The translations under genes were made by a program, and so were the position numbers. This document shows positions 12,531 through 24,663 of a stretch of DNA of 64,000 nt, in pieces (positions within the stretch are counted from its first letter, which is position 1; the number at the start of each line of letters is the position of its first letter). The stretch comes from Micromussa lordhowensis (taxonomy: Eukaryota > Cnidaria > Anthozoa > Scleractinia > Lobophylliidae). The notes under the pieces were generated by a model, which was not told the origin of the DNA, did not search any database, and worked only from the letters and a program-made list of their open reading frames with translations. The stretch is from positions 24,398,734 through 24,462,733 of the forward strand of contig OZ026599.1 in NCBI GenBank assembly GCA_964020085.1, read 5' to 3'.

Positions 12531-12734
12531 ATTAACTTTGCCATGTCTTATATTGGAAAACCTGTCTATGAGCATTATGACTAGTTCCTTGAGTTGTAGC
12601 AAATCTGCAATACGGAACACTTACTAGATTGACCCCTCTAGAGGTAGTCTACTAGTTGAGGCGATTTATTGAATGTGGGTAAGAATGTACAGAGGGTTAA
12701 AAAGTATAAAGGAAGCAACACATTTCTAAGTGTG

Positions 12735-12740
12735 TTTATT
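12735..12740 (-). terminator. Polyadenylation signal AATAAA
   Basis: AATAAA on the minus strand, about 75 nt past the stop codon at 12815. It is well placed to end transcripts of the 12815-20203 gene. Confidence 0.6.
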
Positions 12741-12814
12741 TTTTAATTGTGATTTAAAATATTCTAGTATTTTTTTTTTGTTCTAGCTATATTTGTCTTT
12801 GCATTTTTTTCCTA

Positions 12815-15800
12815 CTATTTCTCGGTTTTCTGTTCCGTTGTACTTGCTTCAGATTCAAAATCTTTTCTGCCTTCGAGGTCAGCTTCTTCCCCAGTGTCCT
12901 TCTCAATTTTTCGGAGCCGTTTCATCAACACGCCCTCGAGAGATTTCAAGATTTTTTTCTTCCAAGGAATGTTCTCCATCGCAAATCTCTGCCTAGTCTC
13001 GATAACCTTTTTGGCAAGCTGTTGAAGAGAAGTGTATTGTTTCTTCGGGGGAAGAGATGCCAGGAAGCTACAGTTTTTATCGTTTGTTCTTTCAGCCTTA
13101 ACGACAGTCTTAATGGCCTCAGTCTTGTTGTGATTTCTTTTTTGGCAAGAAGGGTTCTTCTCTTCCTTAGGCACTATCTTCTCTACTTCTAAAATTTCGA
13201 GGTTCGCGTTAGATTTTTGGCTCGACGGTGAGTTACGCGAAGCTTTGGAGCTACTATTTGCTTGTTGGTATCCCTGTACAGTACGTGGAAGTTTAAAACT
13301 TGTATTTGATTGTTGTTGGTTTTTCTGTGCATCCCTCCAAAAATCTGATTGTTGACTGTTGTTCAAACTAGCATTAGGCTGTTGGGTGGTCTGTGCATTA
13401 AGTGAAACATGAAAACTTGAATTAGATTGCTGGTTTGTATGAGCACGTAAGTTTCCATTGGACTGTTGACTTTCCTTACTATTTCGTGAAACATGTAGGG
13501 AAGCATTATATTGTTGTGGCAGCTGTGCGTTCCGTGGCGTATTGGATCGCTGGTTTGCCTGTGCGTTGTTTGAAACATGGAAGCTGGCGTCAGAATGTTG
13601 CCTTTTCTGCGTAGTTGGCGAGACACGACTGGAGTTTTGGTTTGCCTGTGGATTACGTACAATGGTAACAGTGTCATTAGATCGCTGGGTTGTCCGTGTG
13701 TTGCGTGAAGCGTAGAAAATTGCATTCGATTGTTGACTTATTTGTGCAGTGGGTGAAACCTGAAGGCTTGTACATGACGGTTGGTTACCTTGTGCATCGA
13801 GAGTGGCATCAATTTTTTTAGCTTCCTGTGACACATCGATGCTCGAATGATGGTTTGCCTGTGGTGAAATCAGGACGCTTGAGTCAGATCGTTGGTACAC
13901 AGGCCCATTATGAGTGGAAGAAACACTCTTCTCTGTTTTTATTTTAATGTTTGAAATTTGACTTTGAATTGGTGAGGTGTTTTTCGTTACTGGTAAATTT
14001 CCAGAAGTTCTGTTTATCATTCGCTGCATACTCTGAATAGGATCACTTGATCTCTGTGTACTCTGTGCACAGCCTTTGTGATCTAAAAAGCAGTAGCACC
14101 GCTGACCGGATGCTGCGGCACCACATACTCTCTTGTGTTGCTGATCGGCTGTTAAAGCAGAACGCTGACTTTTTTGACTGGTGGAACTCTGCTCATTTGC
14201 CAGAAGTGATATCGAGGCTGTTACTTTGTGATACGACTGCTGACCGGAAGTATGAACTTCACGTTTTGCCTCCATGGATACTTCTACTTCAGTGTTCTTC
14301 TGCTGACTAGAAACTAGATCATCAAGCTCGATTTCTGTCAGCCGTTCTCCTGTGTTGATACTTGGCATGTTATCGCTGATTAACCTTCCTCCTTTAAAAC
14401 GCCAGAGATAACTTGCCTTTGTTTCTTGGCCGTGTAAGGCGTCTTTTTCCTTCCATTCGGAACGGACGGCGTTTTCCATTGGATGCCTCTGACACTGGCC
14501 AGATTCATTGTATGATTTGACGGAAATATTGCTGCGTAAAATGGTGTTTGATGGCGACAGGGTTGAATTGACCAAAGGCAAAGACTGACTTTGACTTGGT
14601 TTGAAAGTTGTTTGTGGGAAATTCTGAAGAAGGCTTCCGAGTGAAATGTTCTTCCTGGTCAGTTTCTCTTGTTCGAGCACATTTTTCTGTGGAATATCTC
14701 CGTAATTCTCGTATTGATTCCTTGGAACGTTTTCATGGACATGCTGTGTCATGAAAATGTCATTAGGTTTGACTCGATCACCCGACGTGCGCTTGACATC
14801 ACAAATGTCAGAGCTCAAATTCAGTGCCGCACCTGATTCATTAAATACAGGACGCTGATTAGCTGACGACTGTGCATGGATGTTGCCATGTGATGTGTTG
14901 ATGTCGTGTTGGTTATGTAAAATTGCAGATCCAGTGTAGGGGTCGGCACGATTTGTTCCCCTTTCTGAATTTTGTGGAAAAGAATTAATATCTTCTTGAA
15001 CATGTATCGGGATATCCCTGTTTGATCCGCTGCTAGTGCGTCCCTCGACGGCACCATTGTGCTGCGAGTTTGGAGGAGTTCGAGATGGATTCAGAGAGGA
15101 CCGAGGAATCGCTTGATATATGCTCTGAGCATTATGCAAAGGACTGTTTCCTTGTAGATGCGAAGCTGGCCTCGATTGTTTCAGATTTGGAGAACTTTGA
15201 TTGTTCCGAAAACAAACCTCTGGGTTTTGTTCAAGATTTGATCCAGGACCCGTGTTTACGCGACTCGGCCTGGAGTTCTGAGCATTTGAAATTGTTCGTA
15301 CATTGTCACTTCGAGCAGCATTCGTTCTTGGGCTTTTTTGCAACTGACACCAAATTTCATAGAGTTTCCGCAGCTCGTAAAAATTCACTCCTTCAAACGT
15401 TTGTTGTCTAGGATCGACATTTCCTTGAGAGTAGGCCAGCCACTCTTGCAGCAGGTTCTGTTTTAAAACACGTTTAACCTGTTCAACATTTCCTTGGAAC
15501 TTTGATAGCAGGTGATAAAGCACATAACGTTCGAAGGTAACTTCCTCCGAAGAACTCTTAGTCATATTAGCAAAACCAGATTGGTTGGATTCCTGGCAAC
15601 GAGGATGACCTGGAGCGATCGTTCGCTGATTTTGCGCTCGAATGGATCTGGTTTGCGAATGGCTCATTTCTCTTTTCTCTACAGATGCATCACTGTGGAA
15701 AGGCTTATTTTGATTGGCTTTAGCCTTAGAAATAAAAGCTTTGTTTTTCGCCCATTCGTCCTCATCCTGTGAACCTCTTGATACGGAATGCACTGCCACG

Positions 15801-16961
15801 ATTTTCGGCATTGCCAAGTGATCAAACGCGTAACCTCCGCAGGAAGAATTGTCAGCGGTTTCTATTTGTCTTGGTAAAGGTTCTGCAGCAAACAATTTCT
15901 GTTTTCCACTTGAAGAGGGCGACACAGGTTTAGCTGTAAACGATTCTGTCCTTTGAAATGGGTTACTGGGAGTCCTCGCATTTCTCGACACATTCCCTAG
16001 AGAAGCTGTGCTATTTTTACTTCCCTCGTTGTTCCTTAATGTTCTCCAGTCTATAGAAGGATCCGGAGTGTTATCTTTTGTATAATGCTTTTGAAGGCTG
16101 CCCCAGCGGATTTCCCGTTCATGTTTGTATACGGGTGGTTGTTTTAACAGGGGTGGTGGAGGTCCTAGTAGTTTCAATGAATTTCCAATGGTTCGAGTCT
16201 TTTCAAACATTTCCTCCCTGACACTACTCGTGTCGTTTCTCATTCGCACAGGATTTTGCTCAGCAAAAGCACAATAGTTCTCTGGTCGGGAGCACTTAGG
16301 ATCTGGTGACGTAATAGTCACGTGACTTTGCTCCAAGGATCGCTTAGGGGGGCGATGGAGAAGTGGAGGAGGTTCGTAACAAGTTTTGTGATCTTGGGCT
16401 TTCTCTCCGTGGTCTCTGTGATTTTTCTCTTGCAAACCGGTTTGTTCGAATACTTGTTTGATTGATGATAATGAACTGTTTTCGTTGAGGTATTGCTCCA
16501 ACAAGCTGTGTATGGTTTTTGAACAGGCAATCCATGAATTGGGACCATTCTGTTGACTGTCCATGTGATAAGAAGTGTCAGGAGTGTTTGGTTGCAACGC
16601 CTTGACATCTAAAAAAAAAGGGGCGTTAGAGATATTACGTTTCCGCGAAGTTGGTAGGAAGTTACCACAATAGCTAGTTCTACAACTGAGCCTGCAGTTA
16701 AGCGGTCTTGTATGTAGAAACACGTGCCAACGAGTCACCGTAACACATGATTATCATATGACCTAATTTATTACAACTTGCTATTGAACAATTATTCCAC
16801 GAGCGTGCGTTGGATACGAGATGGAAGATAGCCAACGTCGGCTATATTCACCTCATATCCAACAAGCGTGAGTGGAATAATTGTTTTATTTAAAACGCCC
16901 CCAAAATATAGAAAACTTAACTAAAATGAAAAAAAAAACCGCCCCAAAAAATTCTCTCTCA

Positions 16962-17006
<45 letters not shown>

Positions 17007-20000
17007 CTCCACAGAGGCTCCTAGCGGGGTGGGGTCCTCGCTATAAAATGTCCGGCTCGAGGCACTGACCTCTCTCTAGCGAGGAACGAGCCACGTTTTT
17101 TTTTTTCTGATTATTTAAATCCGTTCGTAAATAATAATCCGACAGTGTAAATAATACCACAATGATACGACAGCCTGCTTCGCTACTAAGACGGTTTTGA
17201 GATATTAGCGTATCATCTACCTGCAAGTTAAGTCTAAAGGTTGTTCTCATTTATCAAGCTCTCAGAACAACTTATATAATTTACTTGGTTTTCTTAACAT
17301 AATGCAGTCTTTAAAACATGATTATCCAGCCCCTTTAGAAACTATATATGTTTTTTGCTTGCTGGGAGATTCGTAACCTTTTTTCCTCTCTCCCTCAAAT
17401 CACTTTTATAATTGTTGACCTTTTCCGGACACCCGTTACGGTGACCTTGCGCAGAGATAGGAAAATTCAGGATCGCACTAAGAACCAATCAGATTGCAGG
17501 ATTCGTTGGCGTGCCCTCTTAGAAAAAAATAAATTCATTTATTTTCGTTCGGCAGAGCCCTTTATCGTGAATTTCGCTGTGATGAGAAAATCAACAACGA
17601 TAAATTCAATAAACATAATAGTAATGTTCTTAATCTGCTTTTTTAAACCTCTCCATCATAATTTGCGTACTAATATTGTAGTAAACGGAGTTTGAAATTT
17701 ATGTATATAGCTTCCAGCACGAGAAAAAATAAACAGGCTTTGATGGCAAGTAACATGTGTGTTTCAAAAAGGTCCAAATAGTTAAAACAAAGGACAGCGC
17801 CAAATAAAATCCTTACCCTTGTTTCCAATTCTCAGTTTGTCATCAGGCCCCCTGTAGCCACCAATTGCTTGTAAGTGGTCACCCGTCTGATCTCTCAACA
17901 GGGAACTGGTACCCAAAAGATCTTTTGCTTCCCTCGAGTGATTCAAAAACTCGGCAAAAGCCTTGTAGTTCATGCTTTTAAGTGTTTGAGAATGGCTCGT
18001 TGGCACTGAAATAGAAACAGATTCAACATTGAAACAATTATTAATTAGACATCCTAACCTACCCCACGACAATCCAACAATGATTTTAAAAATTCATGTA
18101 TCAGAACAGCTCCCGTCCGGGACTCCTCCACACACGCCTGGCATTCAATTCTAATGTTTCTTGTGAAAGTAAAACTAATTATGATGCAAGTATTGCTAAC
18201 ACCAAACAATACTGTGAAAATCAGTGCATCACACTCAGGGCCGTACTGCCAGAAAAAATTATGACTATGGTAACCTCTTCCTAGGTATTTAGGGTATTTA
18301 TGATGAATATAATCAACAAAAAGGAAAAGAAAAACTAAGGCAACTCAGGCAAGTGCCTCGTTTGCCTCTTACTAGCAACGGCTCTGACAGGTTTTGTCAA
18401 AAGAATTTTATAGTTCCCCGATATAAGACTTGCAGCCGCTGATTCTAACGTCCAACGTAATTTTTCACTTGTACCAAATGGAACAATAGCTGAGTCAAAC
18501 AATGGCTTTGTTGGGTTAATGGAATTAGAATCATTTGGTACATGTCACCAGGTGCAACAAAAAAATGTGTCCAAAATGGAACTACTAGTTAACAGCAAAA
18601 AGAAAAATTTTGGCATCAGGTATAACATGACTTTTAATCTGCTTTTGATTACAAGTTGCCCTGGAGAAATAAAATTTTGTCCTTAGGCTCTGTGCGTTAT
18701 TCCATTTGCATAACAGGTGCAGCAGGTAACTGGTTTGAATTTAATAAGAAGATACATTGCGACGTTGACGAACATAAAGAGGCAAATTCATTTCAGTAGA
18801 GAAAAGTCTCTAGAACGACACTAAACATATACCAAATGAAAACTTCATCGGTTAGAGCAGATACTTCACTGTAGATCGAAACTTGATCCAGTTATAGAGA
18901 TCGACTCGATATACCTCCTAGGGCTGTCAATAATATATCACACGTGATTTCAGTGACCGAAATTAAGAAGCATTTCTTGCACCTTTTTTGGAGTATCCTT
19001 ATGGAATACCAACTTTAAATGAAACTTAATTATCAACAAGAGAATTCTCCAGGTTAAGTCATTTTGTTAAATACATTGAAGATGAAGGGATTACTATCGC
19101 GATGTATCTCGACAAGAGATGTACATAAATTTTACCAAAGCCTATTAATTTGTCACCGTATCTCTTCGTTTAATATCAGATAAAAAATATAGGTTGATTC
19201 AAAATATCGCTATTTCTTTTTTCCTTTGTACACAGTTAAATAAACTTTTTCGGGTCGCCAAACTTCTTATGTAAATGACTGCTCGCCTTACCTCTAAAAG
19301 TTGTCAGCGGTAGTGTTGATCATCTGAAAACTCGGGCGTACACAAAAGGTTCACTTATGCACCCGATAATAGTTAAAATGTCATTTCCAGATGAAACCAC
19401 ACCACGAATAAACACCACGGAAAAATCAGAAAGAGATTCACCATATTTATGAAGTGTGTTGACTATCAGTTAGTGCCTTTCGAAAACGAATTTGTCAGGA
19501 ATGAGGCTTTTTAACCAGTGAACTGATGTCATCAATCGCACACACGTGCCCTACTGGTATTAGCAAATCAGAATGGCACACGGGTGAGCAATGCACTGTA
19601 TTGGCTTCCTGAGCCCGCGCCACGTGTGCCAGTGACCTGCTGATGATGTCATTTGTACAAAGTTCAAATATGGCAGCTGATTTGCTGAACGTACAGACCA
19701 TGAAATCACCTGCTAAATGTGTCAAAAAAACACAGATTCCTTGAAAAAGGGATAAGCCGCGAGCGAAGGAACATAAAGAACATGTATGTTGATGTTCTTC
19801 GGTATTCTTCTAAATCTGTAAATAATTTTTAATACAAAAACGGCAAGGATAGGTTTTCGTGATTTCTTGACTGATTTGAAAAAGTGAATTTGTTTACCTT
19901 GGGAAGGGTCGTAGTAGATTTATTAACTGATGCACATCTGCTCTTTGACTTAAGACCAGACATCAATATTCTTTTTATTTTTGTGTAAAGATTTAAAATA

Positions 20001-20203
20001 AAAATGAAATATTAAACTCTCAGCGCTAAATGCAACCACTGGATGAACTCGTATTTGGTATTTTAGCCGTGAGATATTAGGGATATTTAACATCTTTAGT
20101 GTCACTGGTAACTCTTACCATTGCTGCAGAACGTCTTCCTCCCGTTCAATTTCAAGGCTTTCAATTTCACGGTCTTATTATTCAATTTGCCTTTCCATAA
20201 CAT
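12815..20203 (-). CDS. AFDH-motif family member 1: large disordered Q/N/S-rich protein (about 1,355 aa)
   Basis: Three exons: 20203-20119, 18005-17817 and 16608-12815. Both joins are phase 1 with good GT-AG signals; the middle exon is 189 nt. The start (MLWKGKLNNK) is the first ATG after an in-frame stop. Without the upstream exons the 3' exon alone is open for 1,264 codons. Residues 349-366 carry the family motif (GGYAFDHLAMPKIVAVHS). Residues about 448-490 look like a compact helical domain (FERYVLYHLLSKFQ). A degenerate Q/N/S repeat fills about 1030-1230. Near the C-terminus is the family helix with E-N-I-P-W-K-K-K. SUMO-acceptor-type sites (IKTE, VKAE) are present, but the C-terminal SUMO-interacting motif of the relatives is missing. 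Most of the protein is low-complexity, so it is probably a nuclear scaffold; that is inferred. No known family recognised. Confidence 0.75.
13195..13770 (-). repeat. Degenerate coding repeats, Q/N/S-rich
   Basis: The protein here repeats a unit of roughly 16-22 residues of the type N-A-Q-x-x-Q-Q-x-N-A-S-x-H-V-S-R. Each copy has diverged. The DNA repeats an imperfect 50-65 bp unit. Repeat expansion inside the exon explains the length of this member. Confidence 0.7.
16787..16885. mobile_element. Hairpin MITE, AACAATTATTCC-end family (copy 2)
   Basis: Ends AACAATTATTCCAC and GTGGAATAATTGTT pair perfectly; the inner arms pair partly. It lies in an intron of AFDH member 1. Confidence 0.65.
16953..17002. 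repeat. (TC)n microsatellite
   Basis: About 25 TC units with one CACA interruption, in an intron of AFDH member 1. Confidence 0.9.
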
Positions 20204-20489
20204 GGAAAAGAAACAGAAAGGGTTTGATAAGCAGAACTATCCCTAAAAGAAGTATTTGTATTCAATGTGTAGATTTTTAGAGAAATAAAACCCTCAGTCA
20301 ATCATGTGACTCGGATCTGTAGACAAGGGCGATATAAGGACGTACAGGTTTATGAATTAGAAATATTACAGGAAACATACCTGTTATAACTTGCATGAAT
20401 GTCATTCAGTCAGGTTGTAAACTTTAGCTATAAGCTTTTTCCGACCTTCACATGTTTGGTTAGTGTTTTTACACGGTGGTAACGAAATT

Positions 20490-20830
20490 CATCTGGCATT
20501 TATAGTGTTGACAAAAACTGTGGATTCACGAGCTGGCGACAAGTCTATGAATTAAATATAGGACGAAACCCGTCTAACGACTGGTGTGAAAACAAAAGAA
20601 AACTCAAGAACCGACACATGTTTAACCAGCTTGTTGTCAAAAGCTAACGTTGAATTAGTGGAGCCCTGTTTAGTTTTTAGTGACACATACATAGTAAGGT
20701 GAATTTTATCCATGGACTTTAGAATTAACTTCAGAAGTGTTTTCAGGGAATTGTCAGAGGCTGGTTTAAAATCTGTGCGCTACGAACTCACTAAGGATGT
20801 CGCTTGGTTAATAAAACTAGTCTTTGTGCA
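20490..20830. repeat. Dispersed direct repeat, copy 1
   Basis: From CATTTATAGTGTTGACAAAAACT on, about 340 bp is repeated with small indels at 23268-23612 in the same orientation. Shared blocks include the CCCGTCTAACGACTGGTGTG region. No coding potential seen. Confidence 0.7.
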
Positions 20831-20899
20831 AGGATATGATAATATGATATATCATAATTTATTCTGCGACATAAATTTCGTGAAAAATTAACAACGAAT

Positions 20900-22550
20900 T
20901 GACGACTACGCTGATAATGAGGTTCAACGAAGTTTTGACATAAAAATCGACACAGTCAAGTAATTTTTCATGACACAGAAGACAAAATTGTTCTGAATAA
21001 AACACACAACAGTTTTACTCTTTCAATTGCAATGTATTAATCGCAAGGCCCTTCTAAATAGCTCGCTACGTGATCCAATCAGAATGCGACATAAATTTGC
21101 TTTTAATTATAGAGCGGTCTCCTGATTATCATCGCCAAACCAAAACTTATCGCAATAAACACAAAAAACGTACAGTGTGTAATGAAGCAACCAGACCTTG
21201 AACCAAATATGTCAGCCGTGGCGGGTGGCAAGCGCGGGAAAAAACTGGTGGTTAGCGCGGGAAAACGCTTGTAACCAAATAAAAGTTTGTTATAGCTCCC
21301 CTGTTGGTTGATTGAAAACACACTGCAACGATAAACGAACGATAGCTAAAACAACATTACTGTGCTGATTCGTTAGAGCAGGCTGCACGAGTTTTGAAAA
21401 AAAAAGCTACAAAAACTTTCACAATTAAAAAACGCATGAATTGCGGCTGATCATGAAGACAGTAAAAAAAGCTAGGTCGCCTTTACTATTGCTATGTTAA
21501 AATGCTGCTGAGGTTCGACCAGAAAGATAAGTTCACGTAATTGGCAGCTCCCTCTACGACCCACAACATTATTCAAATCACAGTCGTGTCTGGATCAACG
21601 CACAATGCACGCTTTCCATTTCTTTATGGCGGGTTACAATTCGTCACACAACCAGCATCCTTGCCTTTTCAGCAAATAGACAACCGGCTCAGAATTTGAA
21701 TCACATTCACCACCTGTCATATTTTAATCATTTGACGTTGCATTTCGCAATGTTTCATTCAAGACAGTATTTAAGCAATGATATGAAGTTCGAGTGAAAA
21801 TGCTCGGCCTACAGCCACTGCAAGCTAAGGAAAAAAGTCGCTTTCAACGAAGTGACGGAGGAAAGAAGCTTAAGTCTTCAATTGTTAATCTAAAAGTATT
21901 GAAATGCATATGAGAGATAGGAGTTAGACCGCGCGAATTCATCAACTCACCGGTTGAATGATGGAAAGCTCTCGTCCAATCTGAAAAAAAAAACGATTAA
22001 CGAGAAATTGAAGAAATACACATGTAAATACGACGAAAGTGCTCGAACGTGCAGGAAAACCAAGGGAATTAGAAGGACGGACCTTTAGTTTAGAGTCGAT
22101 TCAGTTATTTAGAGGAGACATAAGATATATAGACATATAGATATAAAAGATATAACATCATTAAGAGCTTTTATTTGCCTTTAAAATCAAATCTCATTTC
22201 GGACGTTTACTTGTCCGTAACAAAACATCATCGAGCCCAGTTATTCAAGCAATATTTTTGAGAGGAAATTTTAAAAATCTGTAATACCCCAGACAAAATT
22301 GATGATAACAACACTTCCCAGCTACGCTATCCTATAATAATCTGGTAGTGGAAATGAACTTTCGTGTTGCCATTATTCCACAGTAATGATTAATATCTGT
22401 CTTCTCTTTACCATTCTTACCAGCAGGTGGGTTATAAAAATTGTACAGCCTCAGTTGTCAGACGACGATTTAGAAACACAATTGCCCGTCCATATATGAC
22501 GTCCATTTAATTCTTTCTTTTGCACTTTATTTAATTGTTCATCGTGGTTT
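20900..22550. other. Gene-poor stretch
   Basis: AT-rich DNA upstream of AFDH member 1. Short frames are scattered on both strands, but none combines splice signals with coding character. Confidence 0.4.
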
Positions 22551-22864
22551 AAAATCGATTTGTTTTGTTTTACATTCCTTTTTATCCAGTTTATTTTGTT
22601 TTTCGCACGATTAAGTTATTTTTTTGCTGATCGAACAGGCGAGGTTTTCACCCGAGTTTTGACCGTGCTTAGTATCGTCCGAGTGTCATCAGACGAGGAG
22701 GACGAGTGGTTGTGTATCACAAAAGGTGGAACTTCGGCAATTGGTGATGGGTTCGTTCGATCCTCGTTGTTACCACACACTTTATACATACACTTTTATT
22801 TCAAATGAACCTATAAATTCAATTGTGGAACTGATCCACTGGTAGCATTGGGCTAATCTGTTGT

Positions 22865-22951
22865 CCAATTCGGTCTGTAATCATACTCGTGATAAACAAA
22901 ATCGGTCTCCCGTCCGATTTTGTTATCACTCATGATTACAGACCGAATTGG
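22865..22951. mobile_element. Palindromic hairpin element
   Basis: CAATTCGGTCTGTAATCAT and a long following arm are mirrored nearly perfectly around a GGTCTCCCG loop. About 87 bp, non-coding, probably a MITE. Confidence 0.6.
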
Positions 22952-23074
22952 TCTCCACTCAGTCCTACTACCATTACTTATTATTGAATCATTTCATCAA
23001 TTGCTTTACATTTTGCCTCCTAGGGCCAGAGCCAAACCATGGCTCTAGGTACTAAAGGAGTGTTTGTTCCGTTT

Positions 23075-23089
23075 TTATTATTATTATTA

Positions 23090-23161
<72 letters not shown>
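23075..23161. repeat. (TTA)n microsatellite
   Basis: About 29 TTA/ATT units with two single-base interruptions. Confidence 0.95.
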
Positions 23162-23162
<1 letters not shown>

Positions 23163-23267
23163 CTCTTTGATGAAATAAAATGGAATTATGCAATAAATAG
23201 TGTTACAAAAAGAGATATTGACACTAATAATTAAGGATCAAGGCGCGAACCAAAAAAAATAAACTAG

Positions 23268-23660
23268 CATTTATAGTGTTGACAAAAACTGGATTCACGA
23301 GCTGACGACAACCTATGAATTAAACATAGGAAACCCGTCTAACGACTGGTGTGAAAACAAAAGAAAACTCAAGAACCGACACATGTTTAACCAGCTTGTT
23401 GTCAAAAGCTAACGTTACATGTTGAATTAGAGGAGCCCTGTTTATTTCTAGTGATACTGTTTTTTTACATACATAGTAAGGTGAATGTTATCCATGGACT
23501 TTACAATGGGCTTCAGAAGTGTTTTCAGGGATTTGTCAGAGGCCGGTTTAAAATCTGTACACTCTGAACTCAATAACGATGTCGATTGGTTGATAAGACT
23601 AGTCTTTTTTTTGCACGATGAAGTCATTTTGTTGCTGATCGAACAGGCATGAGCTTCAAG
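23268..23660. repeat. Dispersed direct repeat, copy 2 (mosaic)
   Basis: The first ~340 bp match 20490-20830. The final ~40 bp, including GCTGATCGAACAGGC, instead match 22606-22645. The segment is therefore a junction of two nearby sources. Confidence 0.6.
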
Positions 23661-23785
23661 ACATTTGTTTGATGTCATTTATGTGGCAGAGTGGTCCTGA
23701 TTTATCCATCAAATCGGAGGGTTGTTCAATATACACAAACTGATACGGTTATTCATGTATACCTCGTTGTCGGTATTGTGGCACA

Positions 23786-23880
23786 CCCTGCTAGCAGAGC
23801 CGCTTCGATCTTTCCTAGATAAGTCGGGATGAAAGAGGAAGGCAACTTCCCTACGAAAGATCGAAGCGGCTCTGCAAGGT
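23786..23880. mobile_element. Hairpin MITE, GCAGAGCCGCTTCGATC ends
   Basis: AGCAGAGCCGCTTCGATC and GATCGAAGCGGCTCTGC pair perfectly around a loop of about 50 bp. Non-coding. Confidence 0.6.
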
Positions 23881-24547
23881 AGCTGTGACAGTGTCCCCTG
23901 GTGATATATCAAAACGTTTAATAGGGCCGGCCCGAAAACTGCCTCTACGATCTTTACAAACCGTATGGATCACCCCATCGGTTATCGGTAAGACTTGATT
24001 TATATTCCAACTTAATTAATCCCCCTGTGAAATGACGTGCAATTTTCCCATCGTATAGGAATCGACAGCAGCCCATTACGGTCAGTCACTGACTGCTGTT
24101 TTTTTTTTCCAAACCGTATCATTTTGTGTGTATTGGGCATAATAGTCAAATAGCCAATTGCAGAAACGTGAGAGGACTGGGACAGCAGGATACAAGGATA
24201 CAAGTCATGAAGTAAACGTGGATTTGTGGTTTCTACTTTACTTTCGTCATTCATTTTTGTCGGGTTCTCTTTTCTAGTCGGACAACGTTTCTCACTCGAA
24301 ACTGCATTAAATATTCACGAAAAGGAACCATCTCAGATTGTAAAAAGTGAATTGAAAATTATGAAACATTTTCTGCGTCTAATTTGGCGCCAATGTCAGG
24401 CAACTCGCTCATAGTTCGTCGAGTTTAGCCAGGTAGTACAATAGTGGTGTTATTCTGATCAAAAAAATATATGTTGTTCTTAATCAAATTAAACCCAGAA
24501 TTCTCAAATTAACTATAAGAAGAAGCCAAAGCTACATTAGCATTGTC

Positions 24548-24553
24548 TTTATT
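24548..24553 (-). terminator. Polyadenylation signal AATAAA
   Basis: AATAAA on the minus strand about 110 nt past the stop at 24664, a normal distance for the 3' end of AFDH member 2. Confidence 0.6.
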
Positions 24554-24663
24554 TGTGTTAGCTGCGAAGAAAATTACTATTATTTCGGTGGGAAAGGTCG
24601 GTTTTGACTGCCGCTCGTACTGCGGGCGCAGCTGCCGTACGCAAGGCTGTATTTATAAAGCCA

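Noticed and set aside
13363..15772. Several 78-120 codon frames on both strands inside AFDH member 1
   Set aside because: Shadows of the main frame in Q/N/S-rich repeats.
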